From assembly GCA_026874595.1 (NCBI GenBank), contig CM049314.1, forward strand, positions 28,037,729 to 28,101,728: a DNA stretch of 64,000 nt, written 5' to 3'. Positions 10,238 to 20,510 of this stretch are shown piece after piece. Under the pieces are notes generated by a model, which worked only from the letters and a program-made list of their open reading frames with translations, ran no database searches and was not told where the DNA came from. The DNA comes from Sipunculus nudus (taxonomy: Eukaryota; Annelida; Sipuncula; Golfingiida; Sipunculidae). Numbering within the stretch: the first letter of the stretch is position 1; each line of letters starts with the position of its first letter. A program made the translations under genes and the position numbers.

Positions 10238-12430
10238 TACATTACATTACATTACATTCACATTTATATAGCGCTCATTACAGCAATGAAACTTTCAATG
10301 GCACTTCACAAAACATTCAGGAGATACAATTTAACCATGAATGAATATTAACCAAGGCTCAGTTACGTTTGTTAAAAACTTCTTTAAATATATATGTTTT
10401 CAAATTCCGTTCAAAAACATTGACGCTGCTTGAAGACCGGAGAACATATGGAAGGTTGTTCCACAATCGGGGTGCTAATACAGAGAAACTACGATCCAGA
10501 AAAGTTTGTTTTATTGGTAAATGGTACTTCGAATAGTAAATTACCAACTGATTTTCTCGTTCGATATGTTGTCTTCTTAAAGTTCAATAATTCACTCAAG
10601 TACTCTGGAGACATTTTATGAAGGGATTTGTAAGCAAGAAGAAGTGTCTTAAACTGAGCTCTTTGTCTAATCATCAGCCAGTGTAATCATTTCAAAGCTT
10701 CACTTGCACACTCAAATTTCTAATTGTTTGTTATGACTTTGGCCGCATAATTCTGAAGTAAATGCATAGGTCTAAGAGTGTTATCAGGTAATCCCGTAAA
10801 AAGATTGTTTCCATACTCAAAATGTGACAGTACCATGGCCGAATCTAGAATCTTTCCAGATTCCAGATATAGGTATCTAAACACTTTCCGGATTCTGTTG
10901 ATGTTACACAAAGATACATTGTATTTTTATTTGAATGTTCCTTAAGTGAAAGTTCACTATCTAATGTAAATCCAAGTAGATTTATGCACTTAGACCGCTG
11001 AATCATAGAGTCACCAGCATGTACAGAATTGACCACAGTCTTATCCATTTGTTTGGCAAAACCAAAATATATGAACTCTGCTTTTGTATCTTTCATTTCA
11101 ACCAATTTCCGTTAATCGAATGTTTAACATCTAATAACAGTTTTTCTACTTTATCTAATGTTTGTAACTCAGCGTCAGTGTCACCAGCTCTAAACTTTTC
11201 AGCAAACGTGTTGTCATCCGCATAACTCCATATTGATTCTGATCGGTTTTCAGGTAGATCACCCAAAGCACTACAGTAACACGGGAACAATGTTGGTCCC
11301 AGTATTGATCCTTGTGGTACAGAATAATCAATAACGACTTTATGTGAATGCTTATCATTTATCTGAACGGTAAACTTTCTGTCCATTAAATATGTTATAA
11401 ACCATTGGTCCGCATTATTCGTAACCCTAAATCTGTTTCTCAGCACATGCATTAGTATCGAATTGTCAACCGTATCAAAAGCAGCACTCAAGTCTATTGC
11501 TACGACTGAAGTGATACACTGATTTTCCATATTCTGAAGAATATCATTGCATATGCGCAGCAGCAGCTTTTCTGTGCTAAATCCAGCCCTGTATGCACTT
11601 TGCTACTTTGGTAGTAGATGAGACTTATTCATGTGTGCGTTGAAATGATCTGCCGCAGATTTCTCTATGAATTATGAGAGAAATGTCAGATTACTGACTG
11701 GTCTGTAATTGGCTGGGGCTAGGTCAAGACCCTTTTTTTCATTATTGGTTTTATAACCGCAGATTTAAGAGCGCATGGAAATACTCCACCTTTGAATGAT
11801 GAATTTACAATATTTGTTATCGCTTTGTTCCTTCACTATTCTACTTGGAACCGGATCATTTGAGCAAGTCGTAGGCTTAGCTCTTCGGATGAAATCATAA
11901 ATTTTCTTTTCGTTTATTTCGAAGTTAAAGTCGAATTTTGTGTAGCTGACGACTGAAGGCGTAAATTTGACATATAGGTCATGAGTCTTCCTAATTTTTT
12001 TTTCACTTTTATCATAGAAGAAATTTGCAAATAAGACTGCAATGTCCTGGTCTTCACCTACAGGCATAGGAGTTTCCATAGATGTCCCAGACAATTTGTC
12101 CAGGGCGGAGAACGGTTGATCTAGTGTCCCCTTCCGCATTAAGTAATAAATCATTTATGTAATCGGTTTTAGTCCATCTAACACACTATGTATAACAGTT
12201 TCGTACTTTTTTGTATTTTTCCCAAAACTAGAAGTTCTTAGCTTAATGGCTTTCCTTTCTAATGCCCTTGATTGTGACCTCAGTTTGTTCAGATCAGTGG
12301 TAAACTATGGCACCCGATTTTGAATGGTAACTGTTTTATCCAAGACGGGTGCATGCTCATTTAGTGCCGGTGTTAACCCTACATGATATATACCCACTGC
12401 ATCAGTAATGCTACTTGTGGCAAGTAACAT
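10238..12430 (-). mobile_element. 5'-truncated CR1/L2-group LINE
   Basis: Read on the minus strand, the element runs from a pre-RT linker (about 12430-12160) through reverse transcriptase to a C-terminal domain near 10360. A 3' UTR ending GAGCGCTATATAAATGT and a (TGTAA)n tail (10238-10260) follow. That 3' end is typical of CR1/L2-type elements. The endonuclease domain that should precede the linker is absent, so the copy is 5'-truncated, as is usual for LINEs. The coding region is broken by several frameshifts and stops. The tail meets the oppositely oriented SINE. Confidence 0.85.
10359..12154 (-). pseudogene. LINE reverse transcriptase (broken)
   Basis: Fragments in order on the minus strand: a linker with ..NDPVPSRIVKE (11765-12154); an N-terminal RT stretch with NYRPVSNL (about 11531-11764, stops present); and the RT core (11093-11530). 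The core carries motif A AIDLSAAFDTVD, motif B VPQGSILGPT and the catalytic YADD at 11213-11224. The thumb follows with KAEFIYFG and LLGFTLDSELSLKEH (10845-11105). A C-terminal domain follows with SFSVLAPRLWNNLP (10359-10547), characteristic of CR1/L2/Rex-type ORF2 proteins. The catalytic residues survive but the frame does not, so no functional protein is expected. Confidence 0.85.
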
Positions 12431-12652
12431 CACTTGTTAGTAGTTACATGTAGTAGTCCAAAACCGAAATGAAAACTCTGCAAATGTACATAATTAGGTT
12501 AAGAATTAGATAAGTCAGCATTAAAAAATGGAGGCGGTTACCTCCACCAAAAGAAAACACCGTAAATGCATAGGTTACATCTCCAAGGGTCAATCAGTGC
12601 ATCACTGTGCCTGTAGATTGCCAGTAGTCTGCAAAAAAAAATGAACGGCGTT

Positions 12653-12735
<83 letters not shown>
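12653..12735. repeat. (AT)n microsatellite
   Basis: AT tract with two AC interruptions. The flanking 12431-12652 and 12736-13282 show nothing recognisable. Confidence 0.95.
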
Positions 12736-13282
12736 GCGTGTTTTGCATTAAAAAAAAATATCAACTATAGCTTCTATAATACGCAGGGCATAGATTGGAT
12801 GATAATGAAGACGAAACTATAACCATAATAAAGATGTTTTACAGGGCTTGTGAGCTACTGATAAAATGTGAACACTGCCTGTTGCAAGTGAGACTGCATA
12901 TCCTTGAGAATTATTTTTAGCCGTGTCAGCCAATGTATCCCTAAATGGTGTGTACAGTATAGATGGCGTTGTATACCTGTTTAAAAAAACTTTACCAATA
13001 ACACACGCACCATTGTTGCGTGTCGCTGTTTATTAAAAAAAAGCTTAATTCTATGAAACTTTCAGTATGTACTTTTTTATGTTTAGGTGGCATGGACACC
13101 TCGAGCAGCAATTTGATCCTAAATACCTTCCCATCTGATCACGTGCATGTATTAATACAATAGAAATCGGTATGACTACCCTATTTACAGAAAGACACGC
13201 CATTGAAAATAGAGTCTGTTCTTATTTGCTTTAATACTGATTGCAACATTTTCGTCTGATTCTCATAGGGCCGACTGATGTA

Positions 13283-15220
13283 AACTAGGGGCCCATGGGT
13301 CTCGACGCTCAGCTGAATTTGTCTATAAGGATACATTTATGAACTTTCTCAAAATATGGGTCCTGCGAGCAGTTTGAAGCAACCTAAATCTGTCCACCTA
13401 AACTGGAGTTATCATTGTTATGTGATTTCTGTGGCTACGTAAGTGACGGCGGGGTCCCTACAGATAATCGGTCGAGAGAGTGCCAGAAGACGATCGATCG
13501 GCGGGCGGTAAAGCAAAACACCACAGAAAACAACAGTCTAACAATGGAACACAGAGAAACTCTAACCGTGTTTATACAGCGGACTATTTATTAACGTGAA
13601 CAATTCGAACTGGTCTTGTTACACGCACCTCGACGTCATAACGCCTATTCAAAATAAAAACACCACATACCCGGTCTTGGATGAGCTACATTTGTTACTT
13701 CAACTGTGAAGTACGGACGTTACGTTGTCGTTTGTTGGAGATGCACTTTGTTGTACCGTGAGTGCCCCCCCCCCCCCGCTGCCCCAGGGGTCGTATCCGT
13801 ACCTGTATTCTGGAGACTATGTGATTTATTGTGACTCGGAGAAAAACCTACTTCTACTTCAAAGCTAAGTATTAGGTTTGTATCAAATATGAATGTCTCA
13901 CCTGGACAGTTCTTATTTATGTTAAGTAAAACAAACTTGTTTTCCTGTATATATTGCAAATATGATTTGTGCATTATAAATGTTCTTACCACTTAATGAG
14001 TCTTTCCTCAGTTTAGTTGGTTGCGTTTAGAAACCGGATGAAAATTTAGTTACACGTAACATCATCCATAAACTAGGTTGTGAATGGATGGGCCCTGTGA
14101 CCTTGACCTTTGACCTAAAGAGCCTAAAATCAAAAGAAATCATCCCCTATTGACAGTTGCGCCACGTGGAAGTCGGAAGGTTTGGGACGAAATTCTGGCT
14201 TAAAATACATCTACAATCTTATAAAGAAGATTTAGGCTGTGACCTTGACTTTTGACCCAATGATCCCTAAAATCAAAAGAGTCCATACTTTAGTTATATG
14301 CCAAATATAAGTGAAGTCTGAGACCAGTATATCAATCAAGACTGGAGTTATCTTCTGGAAACAAATATGCGGACTAATGGCTCCTGTCATCTTGACCTTT
14401 GACCTTGTGACTGAAAAGGTTTTGGATGTAAAGTTTGGCTTAAAATGCATCAACAGTCTCTAAATATATGGTCCTGTGACCTTGACCTTTGACCTCATGA
14501 CCCCAAAATCAATAGAATTCTTGCGTTGTAGGTAGTCCATATATGTCAAGTCTGAAATCCATATATCAATCCAAACTGGAGTTATCATCAGAACTTACAG
14601 AAAGACGAACAGACGGACAGGGTGATTGATATGCGGCATCCGCTTATTCAAGCAGGGCCCTAATAAACAACACAAGGTTTCAGGACACAGATAAAACTAC
14701 ATTTGCGAATTTGATAGTATCAATATAATTTGGCAGTCTCAAAATAAAGGAAAAAAGTATCAATAAAGAAAAAAATACAGGTGGCGCCACCAGTCTTCAG
14801 GAACTGTAGAAACCAATCATTATCATTTAACATTTCAGGTTTCGCGACACTGGATGGAACCACATCTAAGAAACTGACATAATTGCTATCATTTGACGGT
14901 CTCAAAGAAAGAAAAAAAAAAATCGCAAAAAAGGAAAATATAAGTGGCGCCACGAGTTTTTGGGAACTGTCAAATCTAGCCATGCTCAATATTAAAGGCA
15001 GTCCATTCATTATCAAGATACTGGAGGTTTTGTATCAAATTTTGAATTATTCTGTGGGGTACTTACAAGCCCTTTAGCTCAGAGGATATGGGTCACACTG
15101 ACCTCACTTCAGGTCTCCAAGAAAATTTGCTAACGGACGTCGGACGGCCAGACGGACGATGGAGAAAGCGCCATACCTATACCTCAGATGACTTTCAGTC
15201 AGCTTAGCTAAAAAAAATAT
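13283..15220 (+). repeat. Composite repeat with alternating monomers, copy 1 (interrupted)
   Basis: The head is the palindrome-bearing CCCATGGGTCTCGACGCTCAG (about 13290-13312). After the insertion at 13416-14061 come alternating A and B monomers (14066-14600), each starting near (TG)TGACCTTGACCTTTGACC. A GACGAACAGACGGACAGGG tail and ATCCGCTTATTCAAGCAGGG follow, then two GGCGCC palindrome modules (14780, 14945). Next come a TTTAGCTCAGAGGATATGGG module (15075) and a terminal GACTTTCAGTCAGC inverted motif (about 15188-15205). The same order recurs at 35.5-38 kb and 49.3-52.6 kb. No coding capacity is evident. Confidence 0.75.
13416..14061. mobile_element. Probable solo LTR inserted in the composite repeat
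   Basis: The 646-bp insert begins TGTTATGTG and ends CACGTAACA, that is TG...CA ends with an 8-of-9 inverted match. It is flanked on both sides by TCAT (13412-13415 and 14062-14065), a 4-bp target-site duplication. Removing it rejoins the composite-repeat text that is uninterrupted in the other copies (GGAGTTATCA/TCCATAAACTA). It contains a C-run (13767-13777) and no coding frame of note. Terminal dinucleotides and a 4-bp duplication are the signature of LTR-element integration. A MITE with a 4-bp duplication is the alternative. Confidence 0.7.
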
Positions 15221-16521
15221 CGAATAAAGTCAATGTGTTTCGGAAGTATCAGAGATATGTGTACGTATTTCCTTGTTTTAACCATCTTATTCGATAATTT
15301 CGGGGACTATTTATTTCTAGCCTTAGGTCCCTCCCAAAAATATACAAGAACGAGGACATCTCACATATATACATTTTTAAGTTTTTATTGAGAAGATTTT
15401 TTTTTACATTTTATGGTGTCCAATAACAAGGCCTTATATCCTTCAGCTTTTGTTTGTATGCAATTTTTTTATTTTTCTACAAATTCTGCATCATTTAATA
15501 ATGACCCTTAAATTTCCAGAAAGCAGGATCTTATCTGTTTTGAGAACATACAATATTTGTATCAAGAGTTTAGTAGTCACTCTCAAAATCAGAAAATGGG
15601 TCTTAGTTTTTAGTATAATAATTTTAAGCTCTCAATATTGGAACAAAGTATAGTTAAATTGGAGTATACTTTTGGTGTAGACGTACCTATGTAAACTGTT
15701 GCTTCTTTGGATAGAAATACTACCAACCTGTTGACATGTAACGGCTTTACTTGTTCTATCATGTTCAAGATTTATAAAATACATTGCAATCACCGCCAAT
15801 TATATTACTGTTATAATGGCCTTTCTAAATCTGAAAATGTTTGAATAAAATTTCTGTACCAAATGGTTCATATATATTTCTGAAGCTTCCATTTTCCGTC
15901 GTAATGAATATGTCAGTCATAATGAACCTACCGCACAGATCTTAACACACAACATGTATTTGACACTCTGTTCTTTATCATTGTTGCGACACCTCGGGTA
16001 ATGAAACTGCCATAATTGAAATGGACTGCATGTGTTCAGTATGCCCTTCGGAGCAGTAGCAGGCTGAAATATGAGTTTATATGAAATGTTTCTTCATCAT
16101 CTATTAAATGAAGCCAAAAAACGCCTGTGTATCGTTGTTTGTTATTTAAACTTCTCAGGAAAATACGTTCTAATAGATATATTCTGAAATTTCTATGGGC
16201 CACATGCAATATGCAGAAGCTCCCATAATTACATATTGTAGAAATATTGGTATCTAAACTTAGTAACCGCAATATGCATGTAAAATATAAAACAAGGAAG
16301 AAAGCGGGGCTAAGATTCAGGATCAAATTATTATAATGCACATCAATAAAGTTAATACGGAGTGGGTTTTTTTCTAGACCACGGTTTACCTGCTTCCGTT
16401 CCGATTTGACACTCCAAATTCGGCAGACCTATCGGTGGTGTGCTCTTCTAGAACAAGTTTGTTTTATTTTGCGGGATTATGCCCTATTAAGTTAAATAAT
16501 AATAATTTTAATATTTTCCCA
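15221..16521. other. Unassigned AT-rich DNA
   Basis: No supported gene or repeat. The 101-codon minus frame at 16036-16341 has no recognisable domain. Confidence 0.4.
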
Positions 16522-17000
16522 TTAGGTGCCCCTATTTCTTTTGTGCTGCAAGGTCCTCCATGCCTGTGACGCTTTTTCAGGAACTTGCCAGAATCCTTTT
16601 AGCAAGTCAAAATTAGAGACGCATCTGGAGCTACCGACTCTATCAATACAATAATCGATCCTGGGAATCGGGAACGTGTCAGTCTTGTTGACAGAGTTCA
16701 GTTTTCCATAATCTATGCACATACGGTAACTTCCATCAGGTTTTGGCACAAGAATACATGGTGAATGGATACATGGTTACTGTACCAGGTTCAATAAAAT
16801 CATTGTCCAGCCAATATTGAATCTCATCCTGTAGATACTTTTGCTTTTCTGGATTCAGTCGATAAGGATGCTGCTTGACTGAGCTTGCCTCGCCAACATC
16901 GACGTCATGGCACACTATGTTAGTTCGCGTTGGAATTACACTAAACAAATGTTCATAATTCCGCAGCAGGTTCTTGAGGTCTTGTCTAACTGAACATCTA
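16522..17000 (-). pseudogene. Gypsy reverse transcriptase, N-terminal part
   Basis: The fragment at 16736-16948 carries the approach to the RT palm (..HPYRLNPEKQKYLQDEI, NDFIEPG). The overlapping 16522-16749 fragment has KPDGSYRMCIDYGKLNSV, TFPIPRID and SNFDLLKGFWQVP. These are RT regions 1 to 3 of Ty3/Gypsy elements, including the first catalytic aspartate region (FDLLKG). Homology stops right after FWQVP; the YxDD motif, thumb and RNase H are absent. A frameshift separates the two fragments near 16740. Confidence 0.8.
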
Positions 17001-17099
17001 AATCAGCCTTACAATCAGTATCTACTTTACTGGCTAACTGTCAGTTTTTACACAATTTACAGCAGTAACATTATGTAAAACATCTGATGAACTATTTCT

Positions 17100-17769
17100 G
17101 CTATAATATGGTTTCAACATGTTTACATGGCACAGTTTATTTTTCTACGCTTATCTGGTGTCAACAGTATGAAATTTAAATCACTGACTTTCTTGTCATC
17201 AATATAAGGACCAAAATACCTAGTTTGCAGAGGTCTGCCAGTGATGGGTAGGAAGGCAAGGACCTTTTCATCAGGCTCAAACGTCTTATTTACAGTGTGC
17301 TTGTCACACTGTTTTTTTCATTTTTCATTAAGACTTGACTTTGCAATCTCACAAGCATTCTGTAGTTTATTGCGAAAGTCTGAGACATACTGCAACAAAC
17401 TAAGAGAATGAGAATTTTCACACAAAGAGGTTTTTCCTTAAGCAGTTTTATTGGATGTTCAGTTCGAGGTCCATTTTGATTGGGCTTCCCTACCCTCTGG
17501 CATGTATGGCATGTTTTACAATATTGTACAACATCTTTCCTGATGTTAGGGGAATAGAAGTGTGCACTAACTTTCTGATAAGTTTTATTTATACCTAAAT
17601 AGCCAGACAAAGGAGCCTCATGTGCCGTGCTCAGAATTTTACTGCGATATCTTTTGGGCATTATGTTTGAAGGGCCATTCATCATCAGCGCATACATCAG
17701 GTGGTCGCTATTTACGCACGAGGACTCCATTTGTAACATAGAAACAAACTGGGTTCTGTGACAGATCAT
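17100..17769 (-). pseudogene. Gypsy integrase lacking its catalytic core
   Basis: The N-terminal zinc-binding region is clear: LSTAHEAPLSGYLGINKTY...YCKTCHTCQ with H50, C87 and C90. The second zinc histidine is Tyr (GYLG where GHLG is usual). After KPNQNGP the sequence jumps to a stretch belonging after the DDE core (KLLKEK and a helical segment). A GPY-type C-terminal motif follows (about 17200-17240, RYFGPYIDDKKVSDLN). The whole RNase H-fold core with the catalytic D, D and E is therefore deleted, the junction lying near 17440-17475. Stops interrupt the region after 17290. Confidence 0.75.
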
Positions 17770-18359
17770 CTTTTGAAACTGCCCTGGGAAACAAACCCAG
17801 GGTCCTTATGCTGTTCCGCGATAAGTTCTGACCTTGAAAATTCTGCATCCTGTACGGACGAGTCGTTAGACGAGTCACGGGTGACTCCCAGAGTGATATT
17901 ATCTGGACCATTATCCTCATGTGTGTTTTTCATGGCCATAGATCTAGTTACATGACATGAAGGATACAAACAAGGAATTTCCTGACTGTCAAGATCATTG
18001 TCCTGATCAATTGACGGCTTTTCTCTCACTATTGGTACATGCTGTACTTTGTCACCTGCAACATCATTGCTTTGCAGCAACTGAATTCCCTTAAAAGGTA
18101 AAGTCGTTCTTATGCCCACAGTAATATTCTCATAAATCAATTCTGACTTTAAATGGATACTGTGAGGCGGAACTGAAGTGTGCTTGTTGGAAAACACACC
18201 ATTAACAAGTGCATGTGCACCAGTAAAAGACCTATTAGAAAATGGCAAAGTGTTTGCTAACATGAGAGTCTGGCCTGAACCAGTGTCCCTCAAAATTCTT
18301 ATAGGGATAGAATCTGAAAAATCACTTAAAGGTGATCCAAACCATAATGTATGAATCAA
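17766..18359 (-). pseudogene. Gypsy aspartic protease and linker
   Basis: The 197-codon frame has an active-site motif RDTGSG (D25, codon 18285-18287), where DTGA/DSGA is usual. Its context, IPIRILRDTG...LPF, then VGIRTTLPFKGIQLL..NDVAGDKV, is that of the retropepsin of Gmr1-like/SCAN-type Gypsy elements. The C-terminal half (about residues 120-197) is a linker ending in SELIAEQHKDPG. That leads directly into the integrase reading frame at 17769, with no RT between. Only the first residues of the frame are uncertain, since the polyprotein start lies upstream. Confidence 0.75.
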
Positions 18360-18839
18360 ATAACTCCATTTCAGAGTCAGAAATGGAATCTACTACCTCA
18401 GTTTCTTCAAACAAAAAACTGACACTGACAGTATCAGTCATAAACTCTTTTTCAGAGTCATTAAATGAATCTACATCCATATCACAATCAAACTCCTCAT
18501 GGGAGTCAACAGAGGAATTTTCCTCAGCAGAAATACTCTCGCAAGAGTCATTAAAGGACTAAGCCTTATTTAAAGGATACTCCTTGCAGGAATCTGTCTT
18601 GAAAGGACCAAGCCTTGTTAAATTCGTCTCAGGGATCAACTGAGGTTTTTACCCCGCAAGCTACGGATTCTTCTTTGGAATCAGACGGTACGTTGGCCTC
18701 AGTAGCATCAAACTCTTTATTAGAGTCAATAAAGGAGTTGTACCCCTTATTTACATGGAAAAAGCTTGGCTCTTTCACTAAGCTATGCATAGATTTTGAA
18801 ACAAAACCAGAAGGTTTGCTATTTGGTTTATTCGCAAGT

Positions 18840-19950
18840 TTCCAGGTGTCAGCTATTAGATGACCTTCCTTCTTGTAGTAATTACAGTTTAGTTTGCAAA
18901 TGACTGGTCTTTGTTGGACATAGACACAGTGGACGAGGACTGAGGTGTAGCAATGTACTTTGCTGAACTATCAGGACTACTAGTACTAGGTGACTGAACT
19001 TTAAACTTCTTTTGACCATACTGATTTACATTCTTGTTTGTGAATGACTGGATTGATTTGCTAATAAAGGACATTTGCAATGTCAAGTGTTTCAGGACTT
19101 TTCTCATCAAGAAAAGCTTTAACACCTGCGTTAATGCAGCGTTTAATTCTTCAAGCAAAATTAAGTGGCGCAAGTTGTCATAACCTTCATTACATTTATA
19201 GAACTACAATAGCGACTAAACAATTGCTAGTTTCTCCTAGCGAATTCTACATAGGTCTGTTCTTTGCGCTTTTCCCAATTTCTGAATTCCTGGCGGTAAG
19301 CCTCTGGAACTAACTTATAACCTTTTAGGGTTGACCGTTTTACAAGGTCATAGTCAGCAGCAGCTTCTACTGAAAGTTCTGTATAAATGTTCCTGGCCTT
19401 GCCAGTCAATACACTTTGTAACAGCATAGTCCAGTTTTCCTTAGGCCATTTTAAATTTTCAGCTACTTTTTCAAAGTGTAAGAAATATTTATCAACCTCT
19501 TTTTCTGGAAAAGGTGGGACAAGTCTAATGTGTTTAGCAACATCAAAACTGTGAGTTGGGGCAGCACGTAGTCTATTTTCTAGTTTAAGTCTGTCTTACT
19601 CTAGTCGTTTGAACTCAATTTCTTTTTCTGTTTTCTAGTCTTTCTCTTTCTAACCTTTCATGTTCTTTCCTCTCTTTTAATGCTAGCTCATGTTGCATTT
19701 CCAACTTTTTAAATTCTAATTGCATAGCAAGGCTGTCATTTTTTTATGTTTCCACTTCACTTTCTTCAATTAAACCTTTGCAAACTATATCTTGCATGGT
19801 TTTAGCAATGATATCATGCTTTCTCAATTTTTTTTCACTCTTAGCCCTAAGTTTTGTCCCAAACGCAATAACTGTTCCATTGTCAACTGTTCCAGTTGAT
19901 CAGGATCGGGATCGTCAACAAATATCTCAGTATGAAATCTGCCATGTAAA
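18840..19950 (-). pseudogene. Gypsy gag with SCAN-like capsid and degenerate zinc knuckle
   Basis: Fragments on the minus strand: an N-terminal helix LTMEQLLRLGQNLGLR (19824-19890); a charged coiled coil with LEFKKLEMQHELALKER (about 19630-19780); capsid with FDVAKHIRLVPPFPEKEVDK (about 19480-19560); and then SVLTGKARNIY, YDLVKRSTLKGY and LVPEAYRQEFR (19227-19427). The latter are hallmark stretches of SCAN-like gag. A CCHC knuckle follows at about 18847-18891, but its second and last cysteines are replaced by Tyr and Thr. An acidic Ser/Asp/Glu-rich stretch with DS..E repeats follows to 18360. Frameshifts break it in several places. Confidence 0.75.
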
Positions 19951-20089
19951 GATGTTAAAACAATAACAAAAAACCACTGAGATAAATCCTGTAAACAATG
20001 TAATGTAAAAAATATGTAATCTTGTAAACAATGTATGATAAAACAATGTGTCCAGGTCAAGGCCTAATAAATTTTCAAAACTATTAAGC

Positions 20090-20107
20090 ATTCCGGACGA
20101 GCCTCCA
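20090..20107 (-). other. Retroelement primer-binding site
   Basis: On the minus strand, TGGAGGCTCGTCCGGAAT lies six bases after the LTR end (...TTAACA). It starts with TGG, as tRNA-primed sites do. From memory it differs at two of 18 positions from the proline-tRNA site used by some retroviruses (TGGGGGCTCGTCCGGGAT). Confidence 0.6.
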
Positions 20108-20113
20108 ATTTAA

Positions 20114-20510
20114 TGTTAAGGAACCTAATATCAACATATCACGTAGTCATGACGAAGATAAATTTGGTGATGGAACTAAAAATAAATCAGATTCTGGAAC
20201 ACTAGGCAGGTTGAAATGTCTAGGGGAATGAATAAAAAAGTCAGTGGTTTTTGTTAGCAAACAATTACAATTTATTCTTAAAACAACCCTAATACGTACA
20301 GTATAACAACAGCACAACAGTAAATCAACACAAGTATATAAATAAAGTGAACAGTACCTGGATACCACCATTGTCACAGCGATAACAAGTCCTTTATAAC
20401 GTACAACCCAGATAAACAGTTCACATAAATCTTCTCAGATAATAACAGTCAAGTTCATTCACAAAATCAATCCGTTGTAATACAACCTAATTGCAAAATA
20501 GTGCCACTTG
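20114..20510 (-). repeat. 5' LTR of the Gypsy element (outer edge not defined)
   Basis: The inner boundary is the TGTTA at 20114 (minus-strand LTR end TAACA) beside the primer-binding site. No second LTR exists in the window, so the outer boundary cannot be set. The MITE at 20511 either abuts or interrupts the LTR. Confidence 0.5.

Larger units (their letters stand above)
16522..20510 (-). mobile_element. Decayed Ty3/Gypsy LTR retrotransposon with copia-like pol order
   Basis: On the minus strand the order is LTR (from 20114 upward), primer-binding site (20107-20090), gag with coiled coil and SCAN-like capsid (19950-18840), and an acidic linker (18770-18360). Aspartic protease (18359-17766), integrase (17769-17100) and reverse transcriptase (about 16990-16522) follow. 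Integrase before RT is the order of Ty1/copia and of the Gmr1-like branch of Ty3/Gypsy, whose capsid is considered the source of vertebrate SCAN domains. Stops and frameshifts are frequent. The integrase catalytic core, the distal RT, RNase H and the 3' LTR are missing, so the copy is dead. The 3' truncation point lies near 16540-16570. Confidence 0.8.

Noticed and set aside
18332-18863. Plus-strand Ser/Glu-rich frames
   Set aside because: They are the antisense of the acidic gag-protease linker of the Gypsy element.
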